Assembly: GCA_013407085.1 (NCBI GenBank)
Contig: JACCGJ010013783.1
Location: 1 to 64,000 of the forward strand
Reading direction: 5' to 3'
From: Atriophallophorus winterbourni
Lineage: Eukaryota > Platyhelminthes > Trematoda > Plagiorchiida > Microphallidae
Length of the DNA: 64,000 bases
Shown here: one piece after another, positions 33,491 to 45,009 of the stretch
Layout of the letters: every line of letters begins with the position of its first letter
Numbering within the stretch: position 1 is the first letter of the stretch
Notes under the pieces: model-generated
The model's database searches: none
What the model saw: the letters and a program-made list of their open reading frames with translations, nothing else
What the model was told of the DNA's origin: nothing
Position numbers and translations under genes: made by a program

Positions 33491-33772
33491 GACATCAATG
33501 GAAAGAATGAATCATCTCTATTACTCCCTGACATTCTCTGTTGTTCAAAAACTTTATCAAAAAGCTGGAAAAAATTCACGAAATGATGTGTGTGAATGGA
33601 CAAAAAAATAACCCACTGTACCCCTCTCGCTGTTTATTTTCTCACTGTTTCTACCCGAATTGTACCCCCCTTCTCGCTTTGTACATCTCATTGTTTATGT
33701 TAAACGGCACCATATCTGTATCAGATTGTGCATATATATATATCCTGTAGTTGTGAAAGGTGCATTTTTCAT

Positions 33773-34028
33773 TTCAGTTCAGTTCAGTTTGCACAGGACA
33801 GCATGTGGCTAACGGAATCACAAAGTGTTTCTTGGTCAAGCACATAAGGCGCTTATGGATGACCACTTTACCACTGTTTCAAGGCTCACTGAACCTGATC
33901 TTACTGTCTCCACCTGACGACGGCAAACAGCCAGAAACCGGTGATGGTGTGTTAGGGATGGGGATGTGAGCAACACATTAATTTACCTCAGTTCAGTTCA
34001 GTTTGCGCAGGACAGCATGTGGCTAACG
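33773..34028 (+). mobile_element. Hammerhead element inserted in a LINE 3' end, flanked by about 40-bp direct repeats
   Basis: The block 33815-33988 (from gaatcacaaagtgtttcttgg to gtgagcaacacattaattt) sits between two near-identical copies of a LINE 3' terminus: cagttcagttcagtttgc, then caggacagcatgtggctaacg (33773-33814 and 33989-34028). The flanks are either a long target-site duplication or two LINE ends. Penelope-like elements make target duplications of variable length, which fits. Confidence 0.65.
33908..33950 (+). ncRNA. Hammerhead ribozyme motif, second family
   Basis: CCAC then CTGACGA (33914-33920), stem II GGC-AAACA-GCC, GAAAC (33934-33938), then CGGTGATGG. ACCGGT is self-complementary. 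In this copy the base after the stem is G rather than A, C or T, which would impair cleavage, and stem I is weaker; it is probably inactive. Confidence 0.65.
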
Positions 34029-37010
34029 AGCGAATTTTTTTAGGTGGAGAGCTGCAGAGAAGCACCCACCACTGCCAAAACGTTTATTATTTTTTTCTAT
34101 TTGAAATATTCGACGATAGCGACGCCAAGATTATCCGGAAGCACCGCGTTATAGCCGATGCTGGAAAAAGAAAAAGCAGTTTCGCTTCACCAGCACGGTA
34201 ACAGGTCCTCTATTCAGGAAACAATGCAATAATATGCGTGAGCAATGTATGATTAATAAAATCACTATCCTAGTCGAGGTAACGTGAAGCACAGTCATAA
34301 CTGCATGTGTGGTAAGATGCTGTCAGGTCGTCCATGCCTAGAAAGATATGAGATAAAAATGTAACAATACGTTTATTGTTGTTTTCAAGTTTTTTTTATC
34401 AGACAATGTACAGAAATATTGTAGGCCATTTAGCGTCCAATTTCCTTTCAAAGCTTAACACATTTGGGAGGCTTATTGTACAATCTGGGAGCTTGTTTCA
34501 GAAGTTGACCACCCGGTTGCTGAAAAAGTGCTCACGTGCCAGCAAACTGGGCCAACTCTTAAGAATTCTCATAGAATTACCCCCTATGGCTGCTTTAGGG
34601 GCAAGTTTAAGAATTTCAGTAATATTGTCACCCGTAATACCATTTAGAATCTTGAAGGCTTCTATTAGGTCGCCTCTCGGCCGGCGTCTTTTCAGTGAGA
34701 ACAGATCGAGGTTCTTGAGTCTTGCCCCATATGTTTTTTCTGTCTTACCCTCAAACATCCTAGATGCAAGACGCTGTACCTTTACGAGATATGCGATATG
34801 TTTTCTAAGTACGGTGTCAGGATGAACGCAGTATTCCCAGTGAGGCGCACGAATACTTTGCATAATGGAATGAAGATGAAAAGTTTTCGGCATGACAACG
34901 CTGAGAGCAGTCTGAACAATTTTCTGCAATCCTTGTTTGCAGCTCCGGCACATTGAGTAATCCACTGAAAATCTTCTGTTATCCTAATACCGAGATCCCC
35001 CTTTTTATGAGCAGCAGCTATTCTGATAGTTTTTTCGCCGACTTCTGGTTGTTCTGTCGCTAAATCAGTCGTCAGAACACAGCTCTTCCCAAAGTTTAGT
35101 GGCAAGTCACATGTTTTTGTCCAATCGATTACATTTTTCTAAATCAGGGATGAGTGTTTTCCTAATGTCGGTTCCTATGATGTTAACATCATCAGCAAGA
35201 AGGGAGCAATGTGAACTCGAGCAGGCTACCAGGTCGTTAACAAAAATAAGAAAGAGTACTGGACGAAGCACTGACCCTTGAGGCACTCCACTGCAAAGAA
35301 TGCTAGTCAGGCTCACTGGCCTATAGTTGCGTACATCCTAAATAGGACCCTTTGTGTGTATAGCTACTACCGCTGCTCGTTTGCAGTCATCCTTTACTAT
35401 ACCCTGGAGTAAGGTAGCTGCAAAAAGATTGCTGATTGCTAGGCTAACTATATTCGCGATCAGTTGAAGAATAGCCGAATGTATACCATCGGAGCCAGCT
35501 GACTTAGTTTTATCCAGCTGCGATAGAACAATGGTGACTATTTACCGATTAACCTCAACAGAAATAAAGAGAGGTGTTCTGCACTCGTGAGTTTATAATC
35601 GGTTGACTGAATCGCGCCGTGTTGCCATCATCCAGCACTAACGTACCTATTTCTACCCCTAAAGATCATTTGGACCGAACATAGCCATAAAAAGCTTTTA
35701 AGTTGATCTTTGCTTTTGGCCAAATCTGGATTCGAAGTCTTTTTCAGCTTTTCTTGGCAGCGCAACAGCTGAATTTATGGTCTGTGTGTACTGCAGTTTA
35801 GATCTGTGATTTCCACAGAATTTGTAAGTCCTCCAGCTACGGTCGCGCCATCTAATAACCATGGGAATAGACGCGCTCCACCAGGGGGGTTTCCTCGCGT
35901 TATTTCTGGTTGTAGAAGAGCAAATGTTTCCTGTAGTTGTAAAAGGTGCCCTTTTATAATATTCCACCTGTTTTCTACACTATGTTTTAATTCGTTTGGT
36001 TCCCTACTTAGATTCATTGTTTGAGTTTGTAGTTGGACGATGTCCATTCGACCAAAGTTGCGGGACATCTTCTCTTGGTGACTAAGGTGCACTGAAGCCC
36101 ATTCAAGAAGGATTACAGCGTAGTCGCTCTTGCCTAATGGCGGAAGTTATTTGATCCCTTGAATATCTCTTTCATGAGACGAAAGAACCAAATCTAAAGT
36201 GGACGAAGTGTGTCATAACCTAAAGCTTGTAGGTTCCCCGCAATGCGGTAAAAAAACCCGACATGAAACCAATCAAGATATTGCGACTCAGCTGACTCTG
36301 GTAAAGAAATTTCGGTACGTCAATTATTTCACGAGAGATTGAAGTCTTCAACAATTAGTAATGCGTTGCATTGCCCTTTTAGTACTTCCAATGCATCCCT
36401 CAGTGATCGATCGTCTTTTGGTAAAGCAGTCGGGCTTCTATAATCACATGCAAGTGCCAGTCTCATTCTAGCGACAGTAAGAAATAATGATGTCAGTTGG
36501 ACTGTGTGATAAGCCATTTTTATCGATGTCTCACTGTAGGGAAGGTTTCATTTATCATAATTGCTACACCCTCTCCCGTATCACCAGTATCTCTATCCTG
36601 ACGATAGATGGCGTACTTAGTTGATACAAATGACGGTACATGATAATCTGATTTCAACGATGATTCGGAGATGGCAATTATGTAGACCAGGTTTTCCAGT
36701 GAAGCAAGCTGCAGCTCTTCCCACTTATTACGCACACTGCAATCGAATCTTGCTTATTTTCTGGCGTAGTGCATTGAAGCCCTTGTCAACGAGTTTTTCA
36801 CGCACTCATTTTGGAGTACGTCTTTAATGACTACTACAGCAGATGACTTAAACATTTTATTTTGGCTGAGGTTTATCCCTTTTATAACAGTTTTTATACC
36901 GGTCATGGACATTTTTGAACGCTGTCCATGAAAGTGAGGTTGAGGCCACCAATCTCGGACAAATTTGAAACGCTCAATTGTGTAGCGTTCAAGGTAAGAA
37001 CGAGTCGAAA
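34005..37010 (-). mobile_element. CR1-type LINE family B copy 2
   Basis: It is collinear with the 31.1-33.5 kb copy: shared 3' UTR with R1 segment (34255-34352), RT C-terminus 34965-34498, RT palm near 35316-35107 (GVPQGSVLRPVLF, ADDVNIIGT), upstream RT at 35290-35620, linker 35690-36090, endonuclease start 36735-36330 (MRNKWEELQ, ISESSLKSD) and probable ORF1 end to 37010. It is heavily frameshifted and lacks about 350 bp of RT relative to copy 1. Confidence 0.78.
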
Positions 37011-37690
37011 GAAGCGTATCAGTATCAGTATGACAGCGCGATAGTAGACTAAGTCGAAACGAGGGCTCTGGTTCTTTCAGATGTGTATTTAAAAACACCC
37101 GCTACTACCAGGATTGATAAATAAGGAACACAGGCGTGTGTAACTGTAAATGGAAGAGGGTAGAGGTCTCAACACCGAAGGGTGAGATAGTTAATGCATG
37201 TTGCATGTATATACGAATGAAAAGACGAAGGACAGCAGTTTATTTCGACATATATGAAAATGGGAAAGAAACGCAATTTGTGTTTCAAAATGATTTTACA
37301 AATATCTTTGTGGTTTTTGACAATAAATATGGTTGGATTTAGTCTTATAGGTAATGCTTCGGAAAGAGCACCTCCTATCGTTCGTCCAGCCCATGTTTAA
37401 ACGCAATTACTGAAGTTGTCATGATTAGTTCTGTGGGAAGTGAGTTCCACGAGTTCACTATACGGATTCTAAAGGAGTGCGTTCTGGATTCGAGCCAGGT
37501 GTGCTGATTACTTAGCATAAGACAATGCCATCGTGTGCGAACCAAAAGAGAAAACAGAAAACTTTGAACGGGACCGTGCGGGAAATCCCGACCTGTTTGA
37601 CGGTGCGGCAGTAGTCACCTATGGGAGCAGCCACGACATTGTCGCGTATTTGATCATGTTTTGCATGCCTTGGTTTACCAAGAATATAGT
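37010..37690 (-). mobile_element. LINE 3'-end fragment (third CR1-like family) with (ATCAGT)n-type end
   Basis: It starts at gtatcagtatcagtatg (37018) and shares 3' UTR text with 42236-42424 and 39005-39180 (aagtcgaaacgag, accaggattga, gtgtgtaactg). From 37370 to 37680 the minus strand reads C-terminal LINE text (WNSLPTELIMTTSV, TVPFKVF). Confidence 0.6.
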
Positions 37691-38190
37691 ATTAGTATTA
37701 TTATCATCTGTAACAACAGATCCGCGGGGAGTTTCTGCGTTAAATGTGAAAACCTGGCGGAGTCATCATTTATATATTCAGAACTAAATTCACTTTATAA
37801 AAAAATGAAACCAATACTCAGGGTCGTGTGTGATGACGGTCGATTCCAAAATAACGCGTTTAGAATCACGCATGATGAACAGGACCAATTGATGCGAAAA
37901 TGCACGATTAAACGGAGTAAAAAAATTACATGAAAAACTTGGATGTAAAACAGAAAAATGACGTACCGGAATAGATATACGAAGGATGCGTGCATTTCGG
38001 GCTCTACATTTTGTAGTAGATTGAGCGATACAACAACGTTTCCAAGAATGTAGGAGAAAATCACAGGAGATGAGATATTTATCGCGATAGCCAAAACGTG
38101 CACGATGGTTCAGCGGAACAATCAAGGAAGGCGAATCAACGTAAATTGTAACTAATAACATAGGTACAGTAAAACAATGTTTTTACAAGT
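37690..38190. other. No recognisable gene
   Basis: A plus ORF (37661-37933) and minus ORFs (38161-37790) overlap without family features; this is AT-rich sequence. Confidence 0.35.
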
Positions 38191-39540
38191 TTATTTTTGA
38201 ATACCCCGGTATTAGGTTTCTTCATCCAATATTTTCACAACTACCTGTTTTGAACCAACAAATCGATTCCTGACTAATCTCATCTCCCAGATTTCTGTGA
38301 TGAGACCTCTCCCTCTTCCATTCACTGTTAATAATAATAATAAAAATTATATATCTTGGTAAACCAGGCTGCGAAACATGAATCAATTATCAATCGTACA
38401 AACTAAATAAATTGTAAAAATGACCTTCAAGCGAATTTTTGAATATTTTACTTAATAAAAATGGTAAATTTACGAATGGTAAGAAAGTGTAATGGTTTTC
38501 GCGCAAATGTACCACCAGTAATAAAGATTCATCTAGATTGTCATACAAATTAGGCAAAACGGAGAGATCCATAGATCTGGAGCAGGGATTGAAAAAAGAA
38601 TAAAAGACAAAAAATTATAAAAGAAATGTGCGCATGAAGCTTTCATTGTCACAAGTGAAATAATTTATGAATAAAGAAAATTTTTTCAATAAACTATAAT
38701 TTGACTTCTCCGAATGTTGGTGATGGTGATTGAAGAAAAGTAGTAAAAAACCGAAGATAGATTAAAAAAAACGGTTAGGAAATGGAGGGATAGTAGGAGA
38801 TTGTGGTTAAATTGCATGAGTTTGGGCTGGTTTTGTACGATCTCGAATGTTCAAAGATTGTCAATGAATAACCAAACTGTTCGCAGTAAAGGGGCTTTCT
38901 TCATATAGAATAATCAGTCTTATGCGGAAGGAGCAAGCGCCAGTACCGGAGTTGGTTTGGGAGTCGGAGACACTGGAACACAATTAAAGATATTCTCTTC
39001 ACATTCATGGTGAGAGGTTATCAAAGAGAAATAGTAAATCGATTATAAACGCCTGTATTTCTGACGAATCAATCCTGGTAATGGTGGGTAATTTCAAGCA
39101 CACATCCGAAGGAATCTGGGCACTAGTTTCGACCTGGTCGACTATCGCCCTGTGGTAGTGATACTGATACTGTCTGAGTGTTAGAATATTCAACCACAGC
39201 TGTCAGCAAGAAGAAAAAGAAACGAGAAAATAGGTTTATTTGCTTCAAAAAGTTTCTGCAAGTGTTTCGGAACACAACGTACGAATAGAACGTGTTTGAG
39301 TTTTATGGAAACCTATGAATGACCAATTAAACTTACAAATCCGAACCAGCTTCAATTTCTCTAAATATTGAACGTGTTGACAGGTATTAACGAACTTTCT
39401 GCTTGCAAGATTTTTTCCAACCGTGATTTTTTAATATTCATTCAAAATTAGTTCAGTCAGCGAAGAATAATTAGCGTGTTTCAGAATATAATAGAGCATA
39501 GAATTTGAAGCGTGTGTGGCGTGGTATGTCCTTTGGTTTC
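38190..39540 (+). repeat. Diverged unit of a kilobase-scale repeat, partial
   Basis: The parts ttaggtttcttcatccaat...aaatcgattcctgac (38211-38275) and gaacgtgttgacaggtatt...tgcaagattttttccaac (39368-39420) match, in order, the units at 42532-42620 and 42850-42915. A LINE 3'-UTR fragment (39000-39200, minus orientation relative to 37010) interrupts it. No coding sequence was seen. Confidence 0.5.
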
Positions 39541-41815
39541 AGTTCAGTTCAGTTCATTAGACATATGACAGTAATTGGCTGACAAGCCAATCGAGCGTTC
39601 AGAATTTCTTCTGGTGGAAAGCTGCGGAGAAGCACCAATTGCTGCCAAAGGGTCAATCCTTTATCACCGTGTGGAAACTCTGATAGTCGTAGAACTGGGA
39701 GAATGTAGTTGGGAAGCACCGCGCTATAATCAGTACACTGCAAAAGTTAATTTTCTTTTTTCTCCGTTCGCAATCTCTGATGATCGCGGTGCCAGGCGAT
39801 GTACCGGATAGTGTAGGACAGAAACGCGCAATAATCGATGCTGGAAAAAAAGAAAAGGCAGTTTCTCCTCACCAGCACGGTGAGAGGTCAGCTGATGGAG
39901 AATCAAGAATAAGAAGATGCTCGAAAATTGTTACAATGAATAGCAAACAAAATGGAGGACAACCTAAGCATGGTGATCATGGGATGTAATCTGAGAATAA
40001 CTTACACCAGTCACTGTCTAAACCCTGCTTGAATGTAGAGACGGAACTACAGGAGATAAGTTCTTCAGGAAGCTTGTTCTAGAAGTTGACCACCCTAAAG
40101 CTGAAAAAGGTTTTCCTAGAATCTAGTCGACATCGTTCCTTAGCAAGCTTGAGTGCGTGTCCGCGTGTGCCCAGCTTAGGACTTAAGGTAAAGATGTCAT
40201 CCGGATTAACGCCGCTTAATCCCTTAAAGATTGTAAAGGTTTCAATCAAATCACCTCTCAAAGGACGACGCTTAAGAGAGAGAAGACCCAGAGCCCATAG
40301 GTGATCAGCATAACTTTTCCCACACTGACCCTCAATCATGCGTGTTGCTAGTCGCTGAACGCTTTCAAGTCGAATAATATCCTTCTGGTAGTGAGGACAC
40401 CACGCCTGGACACAATATTCCGAATGCGGCCTGACTAACGCCTTGTAAAGTGTCAGGAACACGTCGGGACTTTTGTTGAAAAGCACTGACTTCAACCGAA
40501 AGAGCACATTGGGTGCACGTTGCGCTGCAACAGCGCATTGGTCCTCCCATTTGAAGTCAGTTAAAACTAGAACAACCAAGTCCTTAACCCGCTGTGTGGC
40601 GTCAACGCTAATAAGAGTACCTGACACCTGGACTGTGATCTTGTCGACAAGAGCAGACATGAGTTGGCACTTATTGAGGTTCAGTGGGATGTCCCACCGT
40701 ATTGACCAGTCAATGACCCACTCGAGGTCGTGCATCAGATTATCTCCATTCGTTGAACCAATGAACTTCATGTCATCCGCGAAAATGAAGCAAGGGCACT
40801 TCAAAATAGGCGACAAGTCATCGGTAAAAATCAGAAAGACCAGCGGACTTAGCACAAACCCCTAAGGTACCCCACTTATCACCTCCGTTTTGATCGACAA
40901 CGTAGATCCTACTCGTACTTGAGGTCCTACCTGTCAGAAATGATTTTATCCAAGCAAGTAAACTACCCCGTATGCCTTTTGCAACCAGCTTAGTTTATAA
41001 AAATCTGTGGTTAACGGGATCAAAAGCCTTGCTAAAATTCAGGTAGAGCGCTTCAAACGACTTCCCTTCATCCAACCTTTTCGTAGCAATATTGAGGAAA
41101 CTCAATAGGTTAGTCAGACAAAACCTCCCTTTCAGGAATCCCTGTTAAGCTACACCAAGTAGAGAATGCTGGCAGAGATGCTGGCAGATTTTGTCGCGTA
41201 TATGTCTTTTTAATACTTTCGAGACGATGCTGGTCAGGCTGACTGGTCTATGGTTACCAAGAATCGACCTGAAACCACCTTTGTGTATTAGTACTACTAT
41301 GGCTTCTTTCCACTCACGAGGAACCATTGCCGAGTGCGAACATGAATTGAAGAGATCACATAGTGGTTTTGCAAGCACTGGGGCAAGATGTCTCAGCATA
41401 ATAGAGTGGATGTCATCCGAACCCTCAGCCTTGTTAGTGCGAACATGAATAAGAGCACCATACACCTCCGCCTCATTAAAGGACAAATCATCAAGTGCAG
41501 GGACACCAGATGGAATGTGAAGCTTCTCAGACGGTGTGTAAAGAATTACCCCTTCGCTGAACGCCACTGAAAAACATTGAAAAAGCTATCGTCTTAGCTA
41601 GGTCACTATTAGCTACTTGTCCGTCTTCCAGTTCCAAGTCTCCGATGTGTACCCTAGTTTTACCTTTAGATTGCGCGTAAATGTAAAAGTTTTTTGGGGT
41701 TCGATTTAGCGTCCATGAATAAGGAAAACTCAAACTTCTGTTTGAGCACACGCTGCATTTTGACACAAGCGTTTCGCGCAGGTTTGTAACGGACCCACGA
41801 ACCAGAAACACGGTA
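39540..41815 (-). mobile_element. CR1-type LINE family A copy 3, 5'-truncated
   Basis: The minus-strand copy has an intact 3' end: the tandem cagttcagttcagttcatta at 39540-39560 is the terminal repeat. The 3' UTR follows to about 39900. RT 40855-40079 (ADDMKFIGSTNGD, LPLNLNKCQLM, RRPLRGDLIETFTIFKGL), the palm start near 40860-41130 (a TAG replaces Gln of VPQG at about 40862) and the fingers 41567-41145 (GNHRPVSLTSIVSKVLKR) are present. It is truncated at 41815 within the endonuclease/RT linker. Confidence 0.85.
40079..40855 (-). pseudogene. LINE reverse transcriptase C-terminal half (258 aa)
   Basis: It runs from LSPLVFLIFTDDLSPIL through FADDMKFIG to the C-terminal RRPLRGDLIETFTIFKGLSG and SRKTFFSFRVVNF. 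It is cut from the N-terminal half by a nonsense codon in the VPQG motif and frameshifts near 41040. Confidence 0.8.
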
Positions 41816-41819
41816 AAAA

Positions 41820-43350
41820 TTACAAACCAACAAACGGTTTTTTGCTAAACAAAAACAATAAATACGTGTTGAAAAATTCATATTAAGCCCAGCCTATTTT
41901 TACACCATGCAATATTTTTTATGGACAAACACGAAAATCGTTCGAAGTATTATCGTGTACTGGACCAAAATAAGTCTGGACTACATACAATACAACAAAA
42001 ATGGAATGAACACACTAAAATAACAAAAGAGCAAATGTTCAAAAAAAGGTTAACTTAATTCAGAGTGAAAGTAGTTCAGTACAATCGTACGTTGTCTGCG
42101 AGAGTAGTAATATATTCTCTAAGCGAAAAATATTCACCGAATATATTGAACTGGACGTTAAATTTAGTTTAATGGTGATTCATCCTAGTACGACTATCCG
42201 AAAGCTGTTCGGTCGAGTGTGTGGTCTGGACCTTTTAAATCAGTATCAGTATCAGTATCACAGGGCGATAGTCGACCAAGTCGAAACGAGTGCCCAGATT
42301 CTTTCGGAGGTGTGCTTGAAAACATTCACCACTACCAGGATTGATTCGTAAGTAACACAGACGTGTGTAACTGCGAATGAAAGATGGGAGGTGTCTCATC
42401 ACCGAAAAGTGAGAGGTGAGAGGTGAAACACCAAAAGCTTTCATCAAACTACATTTGCAGCGATTCTTACGTCGAGTACAGACGCAATAAGAGTTGTATG
42501 TAGAACATTGATTTCGGAATTATCGCGGTTTTAGGTTTGTTAACCCATGGACGAACGATGCCTGTTTCATTATTATTTTCGCAAAAAACGTCTCTTGAAA
42601 CAAATTAATCGATTTCTGACTTGGTCACATGGGAAGCTGCTCGTGTTCTAGAATATTGAACTGAGAATGTCGTCAACATGAGAAATAAGGCAAAATGAAG
42701 AAATAAGAAAATAGCTTTTCCGTTTGAACATATTTTCCACAAATTGTTTCATTTCAAAATTTTAAAATTCAATGTTCAAACGGAAGATATTCATTACTTT
42801 ATGAGGTCCTTCGAATTGCCTCTTGAAATTTCTATTTATAGCTAGCATCATTTTCATACATATCGAATGTTCTGACGGTAATCGACAAAATTTCAGCCTG
42901 CAAGATATTTTCCAACACAGTTTGTTCACTATTAATTTGAAATTTCCATTTCCAAACGTATAAAAATGCACAGCTTTTAAAGCAGTTGTGGGCCTATGAA
43001 TATCCTCGGTTCATTTAGAGAAACACGTTCTAAAACGTTTAACAACGAACCGTTACGTGATGACTAAACCAAAAATATGTGTTGAATAAGTCATTTTCAC
43101 CACGGCCTATTTTAAATTCCGCGCAATATATTCATTGTAAAACACGAAAACCTGTCGGAAAAAGATCGTACATTGTCTGAAAGTGTAGTAATATATTAGC
43201 CATGCGCAAAATATACCCCGAATATACTGAATAATATTAATACATTGAATTTAGCTCAATTGTGATTCATCTTAATACAAAGCTGATTGTGTGGTCTGGA
43301 CCTTTTGAAACACGAAAATCTTTTATCTAACTTTGTTTTGGAGCGATTTT
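41820..43350 (+). repeat. Two diverged tandem units of about 1.2 kb, the first with a LINE-end insertion
   Basis: Unit 1 starts at about 41820 and unit 2 at about 43021. Shared landmarks are tgttgaa.aattca (41868/43082), agtagtaatatatt (42103/43185), gaatatattgaa (42140/43219) and gtgtggtctggacctttt (42218/43290). Unit 1 carries a 189-bp insertion (42236-42424, starting atcagtatcagtatcagtatc) exactly where unit 2 reads straight from ggacctttt into gaaacac. The insertion is the LINE 3' end also seen at 37018. Confidence 0.65.
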
Positions 43351-44317
43351 AGTAAGATGTATCCGTGATAGTCTAATCGAAGTTATTTCAAATTCATATT
43401 TTTTACACAGTTTCTTTATTTCATTTCTCGTTCATTCAGGTCAACGGAATAAAATTAAAGTCGCGCGCTGTTTGAATGATTTACTCGATAGAAAAATAAA
43501 AATCTTTATTGCTGCGTCAGTTGGAAAGAAAAATGGAATAAATTACAGAATAATGTTATGTGACGTGGAAAATTCGACATTGTTCATCATTTGTCTTGAT
43601 ATAACACGAAACTGGTGTAAGACCAAACATGTTAGAAAATGACTCGGCGTTTCTATCCGTTTCACGGTGATCCAACATATACATTCTGTTTAACCACATT
43701 TCGCGAATATATTTTCATTTCTGATAAAATTTTATTCGTTCATATTTGGTATATATATTTGGAATAATCACTTCAATTAAAAGAATGATGTACGTTTTAT
43801 GGTTTAGGTGTAAGATAAATAACTGTGACCTCTTGAAGCGTAGAGTTTTTTCTCAGTTATCAGACCAAAAGTTTACTCAAGAAAAGTGATTCAAGAATTT
43901 TTGATAACGACATTTCTCGGCTACAAATTTCCATAGCAAAAAATCATTTGATCATCGAAGAAAAAATGTTTGAAGAAGCAGCATTATGAAGGAATCAGAC
44001 ACGCACGATAAAAATAGGCAATAGCTAATGCAAAAATATGAAATTTCTTGTTTCGCTGATTTAATTATGGTATGTCACGACTCATGTTTGAAGAATAAAT
44101 TTATAACAAGATAACGTAACTATACGGGCATTTTTCAACATAAATCTCCAAACGCTACGAATATTTCGGTAAAGCGTCGTGCTGTGCTTAGACATTGCCA
44201 TTCTTTCTCAGACGTAAGTTTCAACATAGCAGTATTCTTAGAATCCAAAGTTTACTCTGGTAAATGTTTGATTCATCGTTATTATTACTTGTAAAACGTA
44301 CATTTTTGCTGTTTATA
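43351..44317. other. AT-rich sequence, nothing recognised
   Basis: No ORF above 60 codons with features, and no repeat match was seen. Confidence 0.4.
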
Positions 44318-44569
44318 TCATTTTGAACTCTCTGACTGTGTCTTCTTCCGTTTTTGCGAATTTTCTGCGTTGCTTCGTGCGGACATGGCTATCAACGGAT
44401 CATCCAAACGTTTATTGCATACTGCACACTGCATTCCATCTCCTGGAATTTCCAGTTTCTTTATCTCCCTGTCGTTTGGGTAGAGAGTTTCGTATAATAC
44501 AAACTCGGCCAGCAAATAAGTACCATCGACAATTTGATATAGAATATGGATTGATAAACTTGCAGCCAT
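44318..44569 (-). CDS. Possible small gene or exon with a CxxC motif (83 aa, uncertain)
   Basis: The minus frame begins MAASLSIHILYQIVDGTYLL, continues with ELEIPGDG-like text and MQCAVCNKRLDDPL, then a Lys/Ser-rich tail and stop. Composition looks protein-like rather than random, and the CAVC...L pattern could be half of a zinc site. No family is recognised and no neighbouring exon was identified. Confidence 0.3.
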   Translation of the reverse strand: MAASLSIHILYQIVDGTYLLAEFVLYETLYPNDREIKKLEIPGDGMQCAVCNKRLDDPLIAMSARSNAENSQKRKKTQSESSK

Positions 44570-44734
44570 AAGATCTGCGAAGACCTGTTTCTTACTGATA
44601 AATCAGGTGTTAAAGTTCAGGTGATACGCTTCAAATATTTTAGATTGTTCGTTCCATTTGTATTGTATTTTGTTTAGTTCAGAATTATTTTTGGTCCACC
44701 AAATAATTTGAGAGCCCGACAAAATGCATTGGAT

Positions 44735-44850
44735 TCAAAGAAATGTGTTGCTCACATCCCTATCCCTTACACACCACTACCGGTTTCTGGCTGTTTGCCG
44801 TCGTCAGGAGGAGACAGTAAGATCCGGTTCAGTGGGCCTTGAGCATTGGA
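44735..44850 (-). mobile_element. Fragment of the hammerhead-bearing element, second family
   Basis: It matches the reverse complement of 33876-33980 from gtgttgctcacatccctatcc to gttcagtgggccttga. Its borders repeat the host text gcattggattcaa (44725 and 44845), a 13-bp target-site duplication. Confidence 0.75.
44770..44815 (-). ncRNA. Hammerhead ribozyme motif, second family, best preserved
   Basis: Minus strand: CTGACGA (44807-44801), stem II GGC-AAACA-GCC, GAAAC (44787-44783), CGGTA, then GTGG. Stem III ACCGGT is self-complementary over six bases; stem I is weakened by CCTC in place of CCAC. Confidence 0.7.
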
Positions 44851-45009
44851 TTCAATTCTGATATATGCTTGTTTGTTCATCTTTGGATAACTCAATACTC
44901 GAAAATAAGAATACCAACCAAATTACGGGGGTTCCTCACACAACATCGCCATTTTTTAAAGAAATAAAAGAACAAGTCGTCATCCTGGCGCTTGTGATAG
45001 ACATATTGT

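Noticed and set aside
14542..34352. R1 repeats as a CRISPR-like array
   Set aside because: Spacing is irregular, both strands are used, and the genome is eukaryotic.
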